Shown here: positions 15,641-24,649 of the stretch, in pieces | How positions within the stretch are numbered: position 1 is the first letter of the stretch | How the letters are laid out: each line of letters begins with the position of its first letter | Assembly (NCBI GenBank): GCA_023715865.1 | Contig: JAMBOW010000003.1 | Location: 248,001-312,000 of the forward strand | Length of the DNA stretch: 64,000 nt | Reading direction: 5' to 3' | Source of the DNA: Neobacillus mesonae | GTDB lineage: Bacteria; Bacillota; Bacilli; Paenibacillales; Paenibacillaceae | Notes under the pieces: model-generated | The model's input: the letters and a program-made list of their open reading frames with translations, nothing else | Told to the model about the DNA's origin: nothing | Databases searched by the model: none | Translations under genes and position numbers: made by a program

Positions 15641-16165
15641 ATGAAAAATACAAAGGCTATTATATCAATTATTACCGCATTAATGACACTATCTTTAGCT
15701 TTGAACTACTTTCAATGGACAACGATAAGATCGTATGAGAAAACAATGCGAATTTCTGTAGCAAGCAGTATAGGGCTCTTAGGCTCCGATTTTAGTAGGT
15801 CCAATGATTGTCTAAATAACCTTCTAACTGATCAAGGTAATAAGGAAGTCCAGTTTGTACGCTGCTACGATTCCATTATGAATGCAAGCGAGCATGCTAG
15901 GGAATTATCGATTAATTCTCTCGGCGAACATTCTTCAGCATGGAACAAAATATATAGAAGTTTGAGTAAGTCTGGAGAGATCCTACTGCAATTAACGTAT
16001 ACAGATCAGTTGGACGAAAATGTCATAAATGAATTAAATAAAATTAATAAGTTAACTATCTTATATTTTGATGTTATAAAGAAAAGTAATGCAAATACAG
16101 GATATATTGATGATCAAGCCATGCTTAAAGCTGAACAAGCTGCACAGCTATTTCTAAGTGAGTAA
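15641..16165 (+). CDS. Small membrane-anchored hypothetical protein
   Basis: A 174-residue protein with an AAGGAGAA ribosome binding site. One N-terminal hydrophobic helix (about residues 7-25) is followed by a mainly helical, polar extracytoplasmic domain of about 145 residues with two cysteines near residues 57 and 75. The helix has no lipobox, so it is probably an uncleaved signal anchor. No family recognised. It starts about 80 bases after repeat copy 5 and ends about 22 bases before copy 6, the clearest complete cassette here with the lipoprotein gene at 13233. Confidence 0.75.
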   Translation: MKNTKAIISIITALMTLSLALNYFQWTTIRSYEKTMRISVASSIGLLGSDFSRSNDCLNNLLTDQGNKEVQFVRCYDSIMNASEHARELSINSLGEHSSAWNKIYRSLSKSGEILLQLTYTDQLDENVINELNKINKLTILYFDVIKKSNANTGYIDDQAMLKAEQAAQLFLSE

Positions 16166-16187
16166 GTAATTAAATAAAGAATGTATT

Positions 16188-16256
16188 GAACTAACGGGAA
16201 ACGTTAGTTTTAAAATAGCTTAGAGCAGTATGCCGGTTGGCTGTTGCTCCTTTTTA
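16188..16256 (+). repeat. Composite intergenic repeat, copy 6
   Basis: The first hairpin is AACTAACG-GGAAA-CGTTAGTT (16189-16209), identical at the core to copies 3 and 5. The second is GAGCA (16223-16227) with TGCTC (16245-16249) followed by CTTTTT. The third hairpin is decayed. Confidence 0.75.
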
Positions 16257-16633
16257 TTAAAGCAATGAGCAGGAAAATTGGATTTAATGATGGATATAGA
16301 TGTGGTTATTATTAAACCTCCTTAGCTAGCGTAGGTAGTACTACTAAATTATAGTTATAGATAAGACTGAGTTTATATATTTAAAGAGTTTTGGTGTCTC
16401 TACAGTAAGATCAATCTTTGATCTTACTGTTTTTTTTGTTCCTACATTTCTTCATATCTTCTAGAGAGATCTTAGACTTAAGAAGTTAACTTAATTTCAA
16501 AATGGTGAATCTGAAGAGGGTTTAAGAAAAACTAAATAAGTAAGAAACTTTTATGCAATATCAATTGTTTACTTAATTAGTGTCTTATTCGATCCAACTG
16601 TGACAACTATTCCAAAGCCATGAGGTAAACTCT
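16257..16633. other. Gene-free spacer with an orphan terminator
   Basis: No coding region supported. A strong terminator at 16402-16438 has no gene in front of it for more than 230 bases, leaving room for a small RNA or a deleted gene. Confidence 0.4.
16402..16438 (+). terminator. Orphan rho-independent terminator
   Basis: Perfect 12-base arms ACAGTAAGATCA and TGATCTTACTGT around ATCTT, then eight T. Confidence 0.85.
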
Positions 16634-17314
16634 ATGATTATTCACACTTTAATGCATATGCTTGTAGGAGCCTATCTGCTTATATTATTCATGAAACCAA
16701 AAGAGTTAAAAAATAAAGCAATGATAACTATGCTTGGGTTACTAATTGGAATAACTCCTGATGTAACTAAATTTTTCGGGGATATCTTCTTTCATAGTAT
16801 CTTTGCGATTCCTATAATTGGATTTATATACACAGTTTTAACTCGCATGATCTTAAAAACTAGTTTTTTGAAATCATTTTTAAAAATTAGCCTAGTCGTT
16901 TTTCTTAGTCATCATATGATAGATCTATTGGGAAATGGTATAAGCTTATTCTTTCCTATTCATACTGTAGAACAGGAATTAGATGTAATCCCACAAAGTT
17001 TGGAGATTCTAATTATAATTTTATTTGTAATAGGATTGATTTTGTATTATTTAAAAATGTCTTTTAGAATAAGTGTTTTACCTTTATTGGCAGTATCAAT
17101 CATTTTGTTTATACAAATTGTTTCAAGTTCAGTAATACAAACTAAATTAAAAAGCGAATATGATCCTGAAACAATAACAATAACAATGACACCTCATAAT
17201 ACCATTCTCAATTGGTCCATCGATGTTAGATTGGAAGACGGTACGATTATTAAAGGTGAGGCGCAACTTTTTCATTATAATATCGAATATATTACAGACG
17301 GTGTTAATGAATAG
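16634..17314 (+). CDS. Membrane-bound metal-dependent hydrolase-like protein (YdjM-like)
   Basis: A 226-residue protein with about five membrane helices and a polar C-terminal tail of about 55 residues. Conserved polar positions are spread as in the LexA-regulated YdjM family: an early His (HMLVGAYLL), ITPDVTKFFGD with Pro-Asp, FFHSIFAIP and LSHHMIDLLGNG, which ends in FFPI. These His/Asp residues are thought to bind metal near the membrane; the substrate is unknown. The N-terminal region is shorter than usual. AT-rich, and last gene of the accessory stretch. Confidence 0.65.
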   Translation: MIIHTLMHMLVGAYLLILFMKPKELKNKAMITMLGLLIGITPDVTKFFGDIFFHSIFAIPIIGFIYTVLTRMILKTSFLKSFLKISLVVFLSHHMIDLLGNGISLFFPIHTVEQELDVIPQSLEILIIILFVIGLILYYLKMSFRISVLPLLAVSIILFIQIVSSSVIQTKLKSEYDPETITITMTPHNTILNWSIDVRLEDGTIIKGEAQLFHYNIEYITDGVNE

Positions 17315-17387
17315 CATGTCATTTTGTCCTCAACCTTATTGCTTATCTACAGCACCCAGAGGACAGGTTTTGTTAATAGCTTACTAG

Positions 17388-17424
17388 AAAAGGTCGTTCT
17401 GAAATGAATTCAGAACGACCTTTT
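17388..17424. terminator. Bidirectional terminator between accessory stretch and araR
   Basis: Perfect 16-base arms AAAAGGTCGTTCTGAA and TTCAGAACGACCTTTT around ATGAA. It serves the plus-strand membrane gene and the minus-strand araR. Confidence 0.85.
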
Positions 17425-17490
17425 AGCATGTACAATAGAGGAATCATATCATAATTAAAAATTGATTGGAAATTGCTCTATCTATTCATC

Positions 17491-18573
17491 CTATCTCTGT
17501 ATGACAGTTTCACCTTCAACCAATGCTGGCTGATAATAGGTGTTGTCCGGCAAATCCTTTTTCCCTTGCAGCTTCTTAATGATCCAGTCGGCTGCATCCC
17601 GTCCCATGGTTTCCTGCGGGTGGGTCAACGTCGTTAGCTTAATATTTGCATTCTTGGCAATATAGGAATTGTCTTGGCCGATAATCGATAATTCCTCTGG
17701 AATAGAAATACCCAGCTGCCTGCACGCATTGACGACTTCTAAGCCTACCTCGTCGTTGTAGCAGACGATAGCTGTAAGTACATCTCTATTATTATCTAGG
17801 AATTCCCTCAAATTGTTGGAAAGCGCCTGTTTTGTCTCCGTATCGAATGAAAAGACTTGCTCTGGGTGAAATCTTAATTTAGCTTCTCCAAGCGCCTTGA
17901 TATACCCCTTCATTCGATACTTTCCTTGTAGATCATCCATTTTAGATATGAGTCCGATTTCCGTGTGTCCTTTGGAAATCAATTCTTTTGTTGCAAGATA
18001 GCTGGACTGCACGTCATCCAGGCAAAGGAAAGGCACCTCTATTTCCTCGTAATACGCATTGATCATGATGAATGGAATATCCTGCTCCTTAAACGACAGG
18101 TAGTAAGCGATATTCGGATTATATAGATTACTTTTGGTAGGCTCTATAATCAAACCATCTACACCGTAGGACAGCATCATTTCCAGCGCTTTTTTCTCTT
18201 GGGCTACATCATTGTTGGTACTGGCTAGCAGCAATGAATAATTATCCTCGTTCAATCTGCCTTCAATGCCGCGGATGATGGAGGGAAATATGTAATCGGA
18301 AATATAGGTCGTGATCACTCCGATCGTCTTCTTATTGGAGCTTCCGCCAGACTTTGAGCGATACCCGCTGCTGACATAGGTGCCGGAGCCCTTTTCACTG
18401 CGTAAGAACCCTTCGTTAGACAGCTCTAAAATTGCCTTTCGAACAGTCTGTCTGCTAACTTCGTACGTGGACTGAAGGGCTGACTCAGTAGGAATTTGTT
18501 CCCCCATATTGTAATCCCCGGAAAGAATCTTGCTCTTTATATCATCAATGATGACTTGATACTTTGGTTTCAT
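17491..18573 (-). CDS. araR: AraR, arabinose-responsive repressor (GntR-type head, LacI-type ligand domain)
   Basis: A 360-residue chimeric regulator. A GntR winged helix (about residues 1-70, with IKSKILSGDYNMGEQIPTE and QTVRKAILELSNEGFL) is fused to a LacI/periplasmic-binding-type ligand domain (about 82-360, starting KTIGVITTYISDYIFP). This combination is diagnostic of AraR, which releases DNA on binding L-arabinose. It is divergent from araBDA, and two ATTTGTA/TACAAAT-type operators lie between them, one near each gene. The ribosome binding site is GAAGGAG. It probably represses both itself and the catabolic operon. Confidence 0.95.
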   Translation of the reverse strand: MKPKYQVIIDDIKSKILSGDYNMGEQIPTESALQSTYEVSRQTVRKAILELSNEGFLRSEKGSGTYVSSGYRSKSGGSSNKKTIGVITTYISDYIFPSIIRGIEGRLNEDNYSLLLASTNNDVAQEKKALEMMLSYGVDGLIIEPTKSNLYNPNIAYYLSFKEQDIPFIMINAYYEEIEVPFLCLDDVQSSYLATKELISKGHTEIGLISKMDDLQGKYRMKGYIKALGEAKLRFHPEQVFSFDTETKQALSNNLREFLDNNRDVLTAIVCYNDEVGLEVVNACRQLGISIPEELSIIGQDNSYIAKNANIKLTTLTHPQETMGRDAADWIIKKLQGKKDLPDNTYYQPALVEGETVIQR

Positions 18574-18623
18574 GTAACTCCTTCTTCCATACTTGTTCGC
18601 TTAGTTATTCGTTCGTTTCGATT

Positions 18624-18639
18624 ATTTGTATGTACAAAT
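18624..18639. promoter_or_regulatory. AraR operator near araR
   Basis: ATTTGTATGTACAAAT is close to the known B. subtilis AraR consensus (ATTTGTACGTACAAAT), about 50 bases upstream of the araR start. Confidence 0.8.
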
Positions 18640-18809
18640 TATAGCATGATTGCGAAATAAATAAAAAGGATCTCTTTATTTTATGGAAAACTAGAAAAAC
18701 CTTATAGATCCTATCGACTTGTCTGCACAAAAATGTTAAAGCTCTCGTTGAAACATAGGGTTTAACTCCATAGTATATCCATATTTGTATTTATGTATAA
18801 CATAATATG

Positions 18810-18839
18810 TTGACAAATGTACGTACAAAAAAATATACT
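18810..18839 (+). promoter_or_regulatory. araBDA promoter with AraR operator in the spacer
   Basis: TTGACA (18810-18815) and TATACT (18834-18839) have an 18-base spacer. It contains AAATGTACGTACAAAA (18815-18830), an AraR-type site that would block RNA polymerase. Confidence 0.8.
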
Positions 18840-18910
18840 ATACGTGTCAATTTAGAAAGCGCCTTCTTACCATGATTATATAAAAAAGCGCTGCCAGAGA
18901 GGTGACTAAC

Positions 18911-20518
18911 GTGATATCGAATCGATTGGACATCAAGCAAGCGATCGTTAAGGGTGAAACTTCCCTTGGTATTGAATTTGGATCCACGCGGATTAAAGCA
19001 GTACTTATTGATCAGAGCTTTCAAACGATCGCTTCAGGAAGTTACGAGTGGGAAAATCAGCTGAAAGACGGCTTTTGGACGTACAGATTAGAGGACATCA
19101 TTACAGGTCTGCAAGCGGCTTATCGCGAGATGAAGCAGGAGGTTGAACGGAGCTACGGAATTAACCTCCAAACCGTCGGTGCAATCGGATTTTCTGCCAT
19201 GATGCACGGATATATGGCTTTGGATGAGAAGAATGAACTGCTGGTTCCGTTTCGGACTTGGCGTAATGCAACAACGGGTGCAGCAGCTAAAGAATTAACA
19301 GACCTGTTCAAGTTTAACATCCCTGAACGGTGGAGCATTGCTCACCTATACCAAGCGATATTAAATAAAGAAGAGCATGTACCGAGAATTCGTACTGTTA
19401 CAACATTAGCCGGATATATCCATTGGTTATTGACTGGAAGCAAGGCTCTCGGTATCGGGGATGCTTCGGGCATATTCCCGATTGATGAGTCAACGCAAAA
19501 CTATAATGAATCCATGCTTCAGCAGTTCAATGAACTTATTGCGGATAAAGGTTACTCGTGGCAAGTAAATGACCTGTTTCCAAAGGTGAATTCGGCAGGT
19601 GAGCAGGCAGGCATATTGTCTGCAGCGGGAGCTGAAATTTTGGATCCATCAGGAGAACTGCAGTCAGGCATTCCACTATGTCCTCCGGAGGGGGATGCTG
19701 GTACAGGAATGGTCGCTACGAACAGTGTAAGAAAGCGTACGGGGAATGTATCCGTAGGAACTTCCGTGTTTGCCATGATTGTACTCGAGAAAGATCTTAC
19801 AGCAGTGTATCCAGAAATCGATATCGTCACTACACCGAATGGCAGCCCTGTCGGCATGGTTCATGCGAACAATTGTTCAAGCGACATTAATGCCTGGCTA
19901 GGACTGTTCCGTGAGTTCTCTGAAGCTGCGGGACAGAAAGTGGATAACGAAAAATTATACAGTGTCATGCTGAATAAGGCTTTGGAAGCTGATCCGGATG
20001 GCGGCGGTTTGCTCAGCTACGGTTATTTTTCAGGAGAAAATATTACTGGACTCGAGCAAGGCCGCCCGCTGTTTGTCCGCTCGCCGGAGAGCAGATTCAA
20101 TCTCGCTAACTTTATGCGGACACACCTCTTTACCGCATTCGGCGCTTTAAAGATCGGAATGGACATTTTGACGAAGGAAGAGCATGTGGCGATTGACAGT
20201 ATTTTAGCCCACGGCGGCTTATTTAAGACCCCGGTAGTCGGCCAAAAAATTGTCGCAGCGGCTTTAAATGTGCCTGTCTCTGTGACCAATACAGCCGGAG
20301 AAGGAGGGGCATGGGGAATGGCCATTCTAGCCTCATACCTCTTGAACAAGGATAAGGAAGAAAGCTTAGAGGATTTCCTTGATCTGAAGGTGTTCGCCAA
20401 TGTGGAAGGTCAAGAGATTCATCCGGATGATAGCGACGTCAAAGGATTTGAGACCTTTATTGAACGATACAAAAAAGGCCTGGTAATTGAGCAGGCCGCT
20501 GTCGACAATTTGGTGTGA
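18911..20518 (+). CDS. araB: L-ribulokinase-like FGGY carbohydrate kinase
   Basis: About 535 residues from the GTG at 18911, which is 5 bases after AGAGGTGA; the GTG at 18902 lies within that sequence. FGGY kinase markers are the N-terminal phosphate loop [15 protein letters not shown], the sugar-side [13 protein letters not shown], and ATP-side motifs [12 protein letters not shown] and [13 protein letters not shown]. It resembles xylulokinase-type FGGY enzymes more than classic 560-residue AraB. Position between araR and araD/araA makes phosphorylation of L-ribulose to L-ribulose-5-phosphate its likely job. Xylulokinase would be the usual automatic label. Confidence 0.85.
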   Translation: MISNRLDIKQAIVKGETSLGIEFGSTRIKAVLIDQSFQTIASGSYEWENQLKDGFWTYRLEDIITGLQAAYREMKQEVERSYGINLQTVGAIGFSAMMHGYMALDEKNELLVPFRTWRNATTGAAAKELTDLFKFNIPERWSIAHLYQAILNKEEHVPRIRTVTTLAGYIHWLLTGSKALGIGDASGIFPIDESTQNYNESMLQQFNELIADKGYSWQVNDLFPKVNSAGEQAGILSAAGAEILDPSGELQSGIPLCPPEGDAGTGMVATNSVRKRTGNVSVGTSVFAMIVLEKDLTAVYPEIDIVTTPNGSPVGMVHANNCSSDINAWLGLFREFSEAAGQKVDNEKLYSVMLNKALEADPDGGGLLSYGYFSGENITGLEQGRPLFVRSPESRFNLANFMRTHLFTAFGALKIGMDILTKEEHVAIDSILAHGGLFKTPVVGQKIVAAALNVPVSVTNTAGEGGAWGMAILASYLLNKDKEESLEDFLDLKVFANVEGQEIHPDDSDVKGFETFIERYKKGLVIEQAAVDNLV

Positions 20519-20532
20519 ATGGAGGGTGCAAG

Positions 20533-21228
20533 TTGTTAGAACAACTGAAAGAAGAAGTATTTCAAGCTAATCTGGAGTTACCGAAGCAGGGACTTATTAA
20601 ATATACATGGGGAAATGTTAGCGCAATTGATCGGGAAAGCGGCTTGTTCGTCATTAAACCGAGCGGTGTTGGCTATGAGAAGATGACAGCCAGTGATATG
20701 GTGGTGGTTGACCTTGACGGCAATGTGGTTGAAGGGGATTTGAGACCTTCATCCGATACACCGACTCACGCCGTACTTTACAAGCACTACTCTGAAATTG
20801 GCGGTATCGTGCACACCCATTCCATGTGGGCGACTGTGTGGGCTCAGGCTGGACTTGATGTTCCTGTGATGGGCACAACACATGCCGATACGTTCTATGG
20901 CTCCATCCCTTGTGCACGCTTCTTAACACAAGCGGAGGTAGACCGGGGATATGAAGCCGAAACCGGACGTGTCATCATCGAAACCTTTGAACAGCGCGGT
21001 ATAGATATTATGGCGGTTCCCGGTGTTCTACTGCAGGGTCATGGGCCTTTTACTTGGGGCAAAGATGCTAAATCAGCGGTCATGAACAGCGTTGTGCTGG
21101 AAGAAGTATCAAAAATGAATTTGTTTGCTCGTGAACTGAACCGTTTCGCGCCGGAATTGCCGCAAGGCATTCTAGATAAGCATTACTTGCGCAAGCACGG
21201 GAAAGACGCCTATTACGGACAGAAGTAA
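20533..21228 (+). CDS. araD: L-ribulose-5-phosphate 4-epimerase
   Basis: About 231 residues, the same as E. coli AraD, from a TTG at 20533 placed 7 bases after GGAGGG; an earlier in-frame GTG would overlap the araB stop. The class II aldolase fold is clear: [35 protein letters not shown], and zinc ligands in [12 protein letters not shown] and the late HGPFTWG segment. It converts L-ribulose-5-phosphate to D-xylulose-5-phosphate, feeding the pentose phosphate pathway. Second gene of the araBDA operon, 14 bases after araB. Confidence 0.96.
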   Translation: MLEQLKEEVFQANLELPKQGLIKYTWGNVSAIDRESGLFVIKPSGVGYEKMTASDMVVVDLDGNVVEGDLRPSSDTPTHAVLYKHYSEIGGIVHTHSMWATVWAQAGLDVPVMGTTHADTFYGSIPCARFLTQAEVDRGYEAETGRVIIETFEQRGIDIMAVPGVLLQGHGPFTWGKDAKSAVMNSVVLEEVSKMNLFARELNRFAPELPQGILDKHYLRKHGKDAYYGQK

Positions 21229-21263
21229 ATTCCACTATTTAAAATAGAAAAGAGGATGAGAAT

Positions 21264-22688
21264 ATGTCAGCAAACGAAACAAAACAATTTTGGTTTGTCG
21301 TAGGTTCCCAGCATCTCTATGGAGAAGAAGCTTTATCGGAAGTTAAAGCACACGCACAAGAAATGACAGATGCACTGAATAAAAGCGGCGTGCTGCCTTA
21401 TCCGCTTGTATTGCAGGACCTCGCTGTCAGCGCGGATAAAATTACGAGCATCATGAAGGAAGTCAACTATCGTGATGAGGTTGCGGGTGTAATCACTTGG
21501 ATGCATACGTTCTCGCCTGCAAAAATGTGGATTCGCGGGACGAAACTATTGCAAAAACCTTTGCTTCATCTAGCTACACAATATAACGAAAGCATTCCTT
21601 GGGCAACGATTGACATGGACTTCATGAACCTAAACCAAGCAGCGCACGGTGACCGGGAATACGGATTTATCAATGCTAGACTCAAGAAACAAAATAAAAT
21701 TGTAGTCGGTTACTGGGAGCGCGCGGAAGTGCAGCAGCAGATTGCGGACTGGATGGATGTAGCTGTTGCCTTCAATGAAAGCTTCAACATTAAAGTGGCC
21801 CGCTTTGGCGACAATATGCGTAATGTCGGAGTTACTGAGGGAGACAAAGTGGAAGCCCAAATTCAATTCGGATGGACGGTTGACTATTTTGGGATCGGTG
21901 ACCTTGTTCAATATGTAGATGCGGTTAAGGAAGAAGAAGTCAATGATTTGTTCGCCGAATATGCCGAGCTGTATGAATTTGATTATGGTACTTACAGCAA
22001 GGAAGATTGGGAGGCCAGCGTTAAAGTACAAGCAAGCTATGAAATTGCTATTAAACGTTTCCTTGATCAAGGCGGCTATAATGCCTTTACGACCAACTTC
22101 GAAGTGCTGTATGGCATGAAGCAGCTTCCGGGTCTTGCTGTTCAGCGTCTGATGGCGCAAGGATACGGCTTTGCCGGTGAAGGCGACTGGAAGACAGCAG
22201 CCCTTGACCGCTTGCTTAAAGTGATGAGCCACAACCAATCGACTGGATTTATGGAAGATTACACTTATGAGCTCTCCGCCGGTCAAGAATCTATCCTTCA
22301 ATCTCATATGCTGGAAGTAGACCCTACCTTGGCAAGCAATAAGCCTAAAGTTATCGTTTCTCCGCTGGGAATTGGTGATCGTGAGGATCCAGCACGTCTT
22401 GTGTTTGATGGCAAAGCCGGAGACGGTGTTGTTGTATCCATGGCCGACTTTGGTACGCATTACAAGCTGCTCATCAATGAAGTTACGGCATTTGAGCCGA
22501 CGACTCCAGCACCGAAACTGCCAGTGGCTCGCGTCTTGTGGAATGTAAAGCCGAACTTCCAGGATGGAGTAAAAGCTTGGATCGAGAACGGCGGCGGTCA
22601 TCACACGGTTGTTTCGCTCAATCTAACAACAGATCAAATTGTAACCTATGCTAAACTTGTTAACTTGGACTACGTCATCATTAAATAA
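21264..22688 (+). CDS. araA: L-arabinose isomerase
   Basis: A 474-residue enzyme of normal length that converts L-arabinose to L-ribulose with Mn2+. Recognisable blocks are FWFVVGSQHLYGEEAL at the N-terminus, TWMHTFSPAKMWI, and metal-binding Glu/His residues in the FMEDYTYEL, ILQSHMLEVDP and GGGHHTVVS segments. The ribosome binding site is AGAGGATGAG. It is the last gene of the araBDA operon and is followed by a strong terminator. No arabinose transporter lies next to it, so uptake must come from elsewhere. Confidence 0.97.
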   Translation: MSANETKQFWFVVGSQHLYGEEALSEVKAHAQEMTDALNKSGVLPYPLVLQDLAVSADKITSIMKEVNYRDEVAGVITWMHTFSPAKMWIRGTKLLQKPLLHLATQYNESIPWATIDMDFMNLNQAAHGDREYGFINARLKKQNKIVVGYWERAEVQQQIADWMDVAVAFNESFNIKVARFGDNMRNVGVTEGDKVEAQIQFGWTVDYFGIGDLVQYVDAVKEEEVNDLFAEYAELYEFDYGTYSKEDWEASVKVQASYEIAIKRFLDQGGYNAFTTNFEVLYGMKQLPGLAVQRLMAQGYGFAGEGDWKTAALDRLLKVMSHNQSTGFMEDYTYELSAGQESILQSHMLEVDPTLASNKPKVIVSPLGIGDREDPARLVFDGKAGDGVVVSMADFGTHYKLLINEVTAFEPTTPAPKLPVARVLWNVKPNFQDGVKAWIENGGGHHTVVSLNLTTDQIVTYAKLVNLDYVIIK

Positions 22689-22722
22689 TTGTTCATATGG
22701 ATCATGGTATACTTGTAAATAG

Positions 22723-22757
22723 AACAAAAAGCACCTTAAGTAAAGGTGCTTTTTGTT
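22723..22757. terminator. Terminator of araBDA (bidirectional)
   Basis: Perfect 15-base arms AACAAAAAGCACCTT and AAGGTGCTTTTTGTT around AAGTA. Confidence 0.9.
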
Positions 22758-22788
22758 ATCTATGAAGAATTTAATTTGAATATGATGT

Positions 22789-23193
22789 TCAGGCGTTCGG
22801 AGCAGCGGTGGTAATCATCCACATGACGCCGTATTTGTCTTCAATTTGTCCGTACAAGGATCCCCAGAAGGCAGGTTCCAATGGGCATTTGATATAACCG
22901 CCTTCAGCCAGCCGATTAAAGGCTTCGCGTGCTTCAGATTCGGCTTCGAATTCGAGACTTAAGTTTACGGCATTCCCCCGGGTGATCGGCTCAAATACAG
23001 AATCGGACATGAAGAAGTTAATTCCTCCGGCAATAAGGCTCAAGTTAACGACCTTGTCTTTAAACTCCTCCTTTGCATGAGGGAGCTGGCCATGCGTCAT
23101 AACGGACAGGATCTCCCCGCCTAGTGCGTAAGTATAAAATTCAGCGTGTGATTTTGCGTCCTCCGACATGATGTACGTTGTGATTTTTGCCAT
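22789..23193 (-). CDS. VOC family protein (PhnB-like)
   Basis: A 134-residue vicinal-oxygen-chelate protein with start MAKITTYIMSEDAKSHAEFY and end GQIEDKYGVMWMITTAAPN, the same PhnB/YjdN pattern as the protein at 13938-14330, of which it is a paralogue. It shares the FMSDSVFEPIT-type segment that in PhnB proteins lies near the active cleft. Convergent with araA. The metabolic role of this group is not established; dioxygenase-like or resistance functions are guesses. Confidence 0.88.
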   Translation of the reverse strand: MAKITTYIMSEDAKSHAEFYTYALGGEILSVMTHGQLPHAKEEFKDKVVNLSLIAGGINFFMSDSVFEPITRGNAVNLSLEFEAESEAREAFNRLAEGGYIKCPLEPAFWGSLYGQIEDKYGVMWMITTAAPNA

Positions 23194-23337
23194 TTTAAAA
23201 CATCCTCTCTTTTTGGATATGGCTGCTTCATTTTATTTCAGCCTCTATATAAAGACGACGAAGGAGAAATAGCAAAATCGACAGGGGATAAAAAAATAAA
23301 AAATAAAATGTCCTGTTATAGAGAAGGAGAAGATGAA

Positions 23338-24330
23338 ATGGATACGATCATTTCTGAAGAAGCTATTCGAGAAGACCTGATTAGGAGTTTTCAGTATTTC
23401 TTTGGTATAAATGTACGGAGCTCTACTCCCATCAAACGTGGATGGCTAAATCTTAAATGGAGACTGACAACGGATTCAGGGCATTTTCTAATTAAACAGT
23501 ACAACAAAGAAAGATATAAATTATATCATCCGGAAGAGCTGCAGTTTGCATTGTCTCAGCAAGAGAGGCTGCGCGAACTTGGTCTTCCATGCCCATTATT
23601 GTTGTCGTGTAATGATAGAATTTTACTGGAATCAGATCACGGAGAAACATTTATGGCAATGGAATATTGCCAAGGCAGCATCCTTCAGCCAGGTACAATA
23701 AATGCACAGCAAATGCATGACTTAGGCCGTGCAACAGGTAAAATGCATCGTTTATTAAACGATGGCACAATAGATAGGAAAAAGCAGCCCAAATTCATTC
23801 CTCCAAGCCGTGAGGAACGCTTAGCGCATTGGAATTCTTTGATGCAGCAAGCAAAGGATAAAGGCAAGTATTCACTGCTTGCCGACATGGAGATACAGCG
23901 GAGCGCAGCCGAAGAGATCGATTTAGAGGTACTTAGCAACCTTGAAACAGGCTGGGTACACCGTGATTTATGGGTCGATAATCTTTTGTTTCATGAGGAC
24001 CGGTTATCGGCTATTCTTGATTTTGATCGGCTTGACTATGATTACCCGCAATTAGATGTTGCCCGCGCTATCATGTCATGCGCTTTAAATGATCATTTAA
24101 ACGTTGATCTTATCTCTGCATTTGCTGCAGGGTATACCGACGAAGAACAACAATCCCTGCCGCAAGGCTATGTTGCTCAATCATTGCAGCTGCTATGGTA
24201 TTTGGAAAGTACTTGGTGGGTTCATGCGAATATGGATGAACACAGCGTGCCCCCGGCACGATTTGCAAAAGAAATGAATTGGCTCGCCATAAATCTAAAG
24301 AAATTACCTGAAATCTTAGGAGATTTATAA
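23338..24330 (+). CDS. Aminoglycoside phosphotransferase/CotS-like kinase
   Basis: About 330 residues from the ATG at 23338 after GAAGGAGAAG. The fold is that of choline/aminoglycoside kinases. An N-lobe lysine lies in FLIKQYNKERYK, the hinge is AMEYCQGS, the catalytic loop is WVHRDLWVDNLLF (His-x-Asp-x4-Asn), and the metal-binding DFD lies in AILDFDRLDYDYP. Spore-coat CotS/YutH and sugar or amino-alcohol kinases share this layout, so the substrate is open. It stands alone, with a possible terminator downstream. Confidence 0.85.
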   Translation: MDTIISEEAIREDLIRSFQYFFGINVRSSTPIKRGWLNLKWRLTTDSGHFLIKQYNKERYKLYHPEELQFALSQQERLRELGLPCPLLLSCNDRILLESDHGETFMAMEYCQGSILQPGTINAQQMHDLGRATGKMHRLLNDGTIDRKKQPKFIPPSREERLAHWNSLMQQAKDKGKYSLLADMEIQRSAAEEIDLEVLSNLETGWVHRDLWVDNLLFHEDRLSAILDFDRLDYDYPQLDVARAIMSCALNDHLNVDLISAFAAGYTDEEQQSLPQGYVAQSLQLLWYLESTWWVHANMDEHSVPPARFAKEMNWLAINLKKLPEILGDL

Positions 24331-24386
24331 TAAAAAGTCTATATATCGAATAGAAAGAGCCAAATTTGTGCGGCTTTATATAAGTA

Positions 24387-24438
24387 GTAAGGGACCGGTA
24401 GGATAGGTATCAACCATCTCAGGGGCCCTTTTTTTTAT
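24387..24438 (+). terminator. Probable terminator after the kinase gene
   Basis: AGGGACC and GGGGCCCT arms enclose a long loop and are followed by eight T. Confidence 0.55.
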
Positions 24439-24649
24439 GTAAAAAATAATGGACTTGACTTTTAACTAAGCTGACAGAAGCTCTTGACAGGCATGTGATA
24501 TACTTAATATGTAAGTGAGTTTTTCGTGGAACACGAAGGGTGGATTTCACTGGGACTTTACTTATATCCATATAGATCTTATAACAATGTGTTGTCGATA
24601 TATCGAATAGAGAAGAACCATGTAAGAAAAAAGGTAGGGGGAGCGCTAA

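Noticed and set aside
7763-16256. Repeat copies considered as a CRISPR array
   Set aside because: Spacing is hundreds to thousands of bases, copies diverge, and genes rather than spacers lie between them.
7763-16256. Repeat copies considered as classical integron attC sites
   Set aside because: No integron integrase is seen, and the conserved GTTRRRY/RYYYAAC cores are not matched cleanly; only the layout is similar.
21630-22604. Long antisense open frame of more than 300 codons opposite araA
   Set aside because: A shadow of the well-supported araA codon pattern; no independent start signal or family match.
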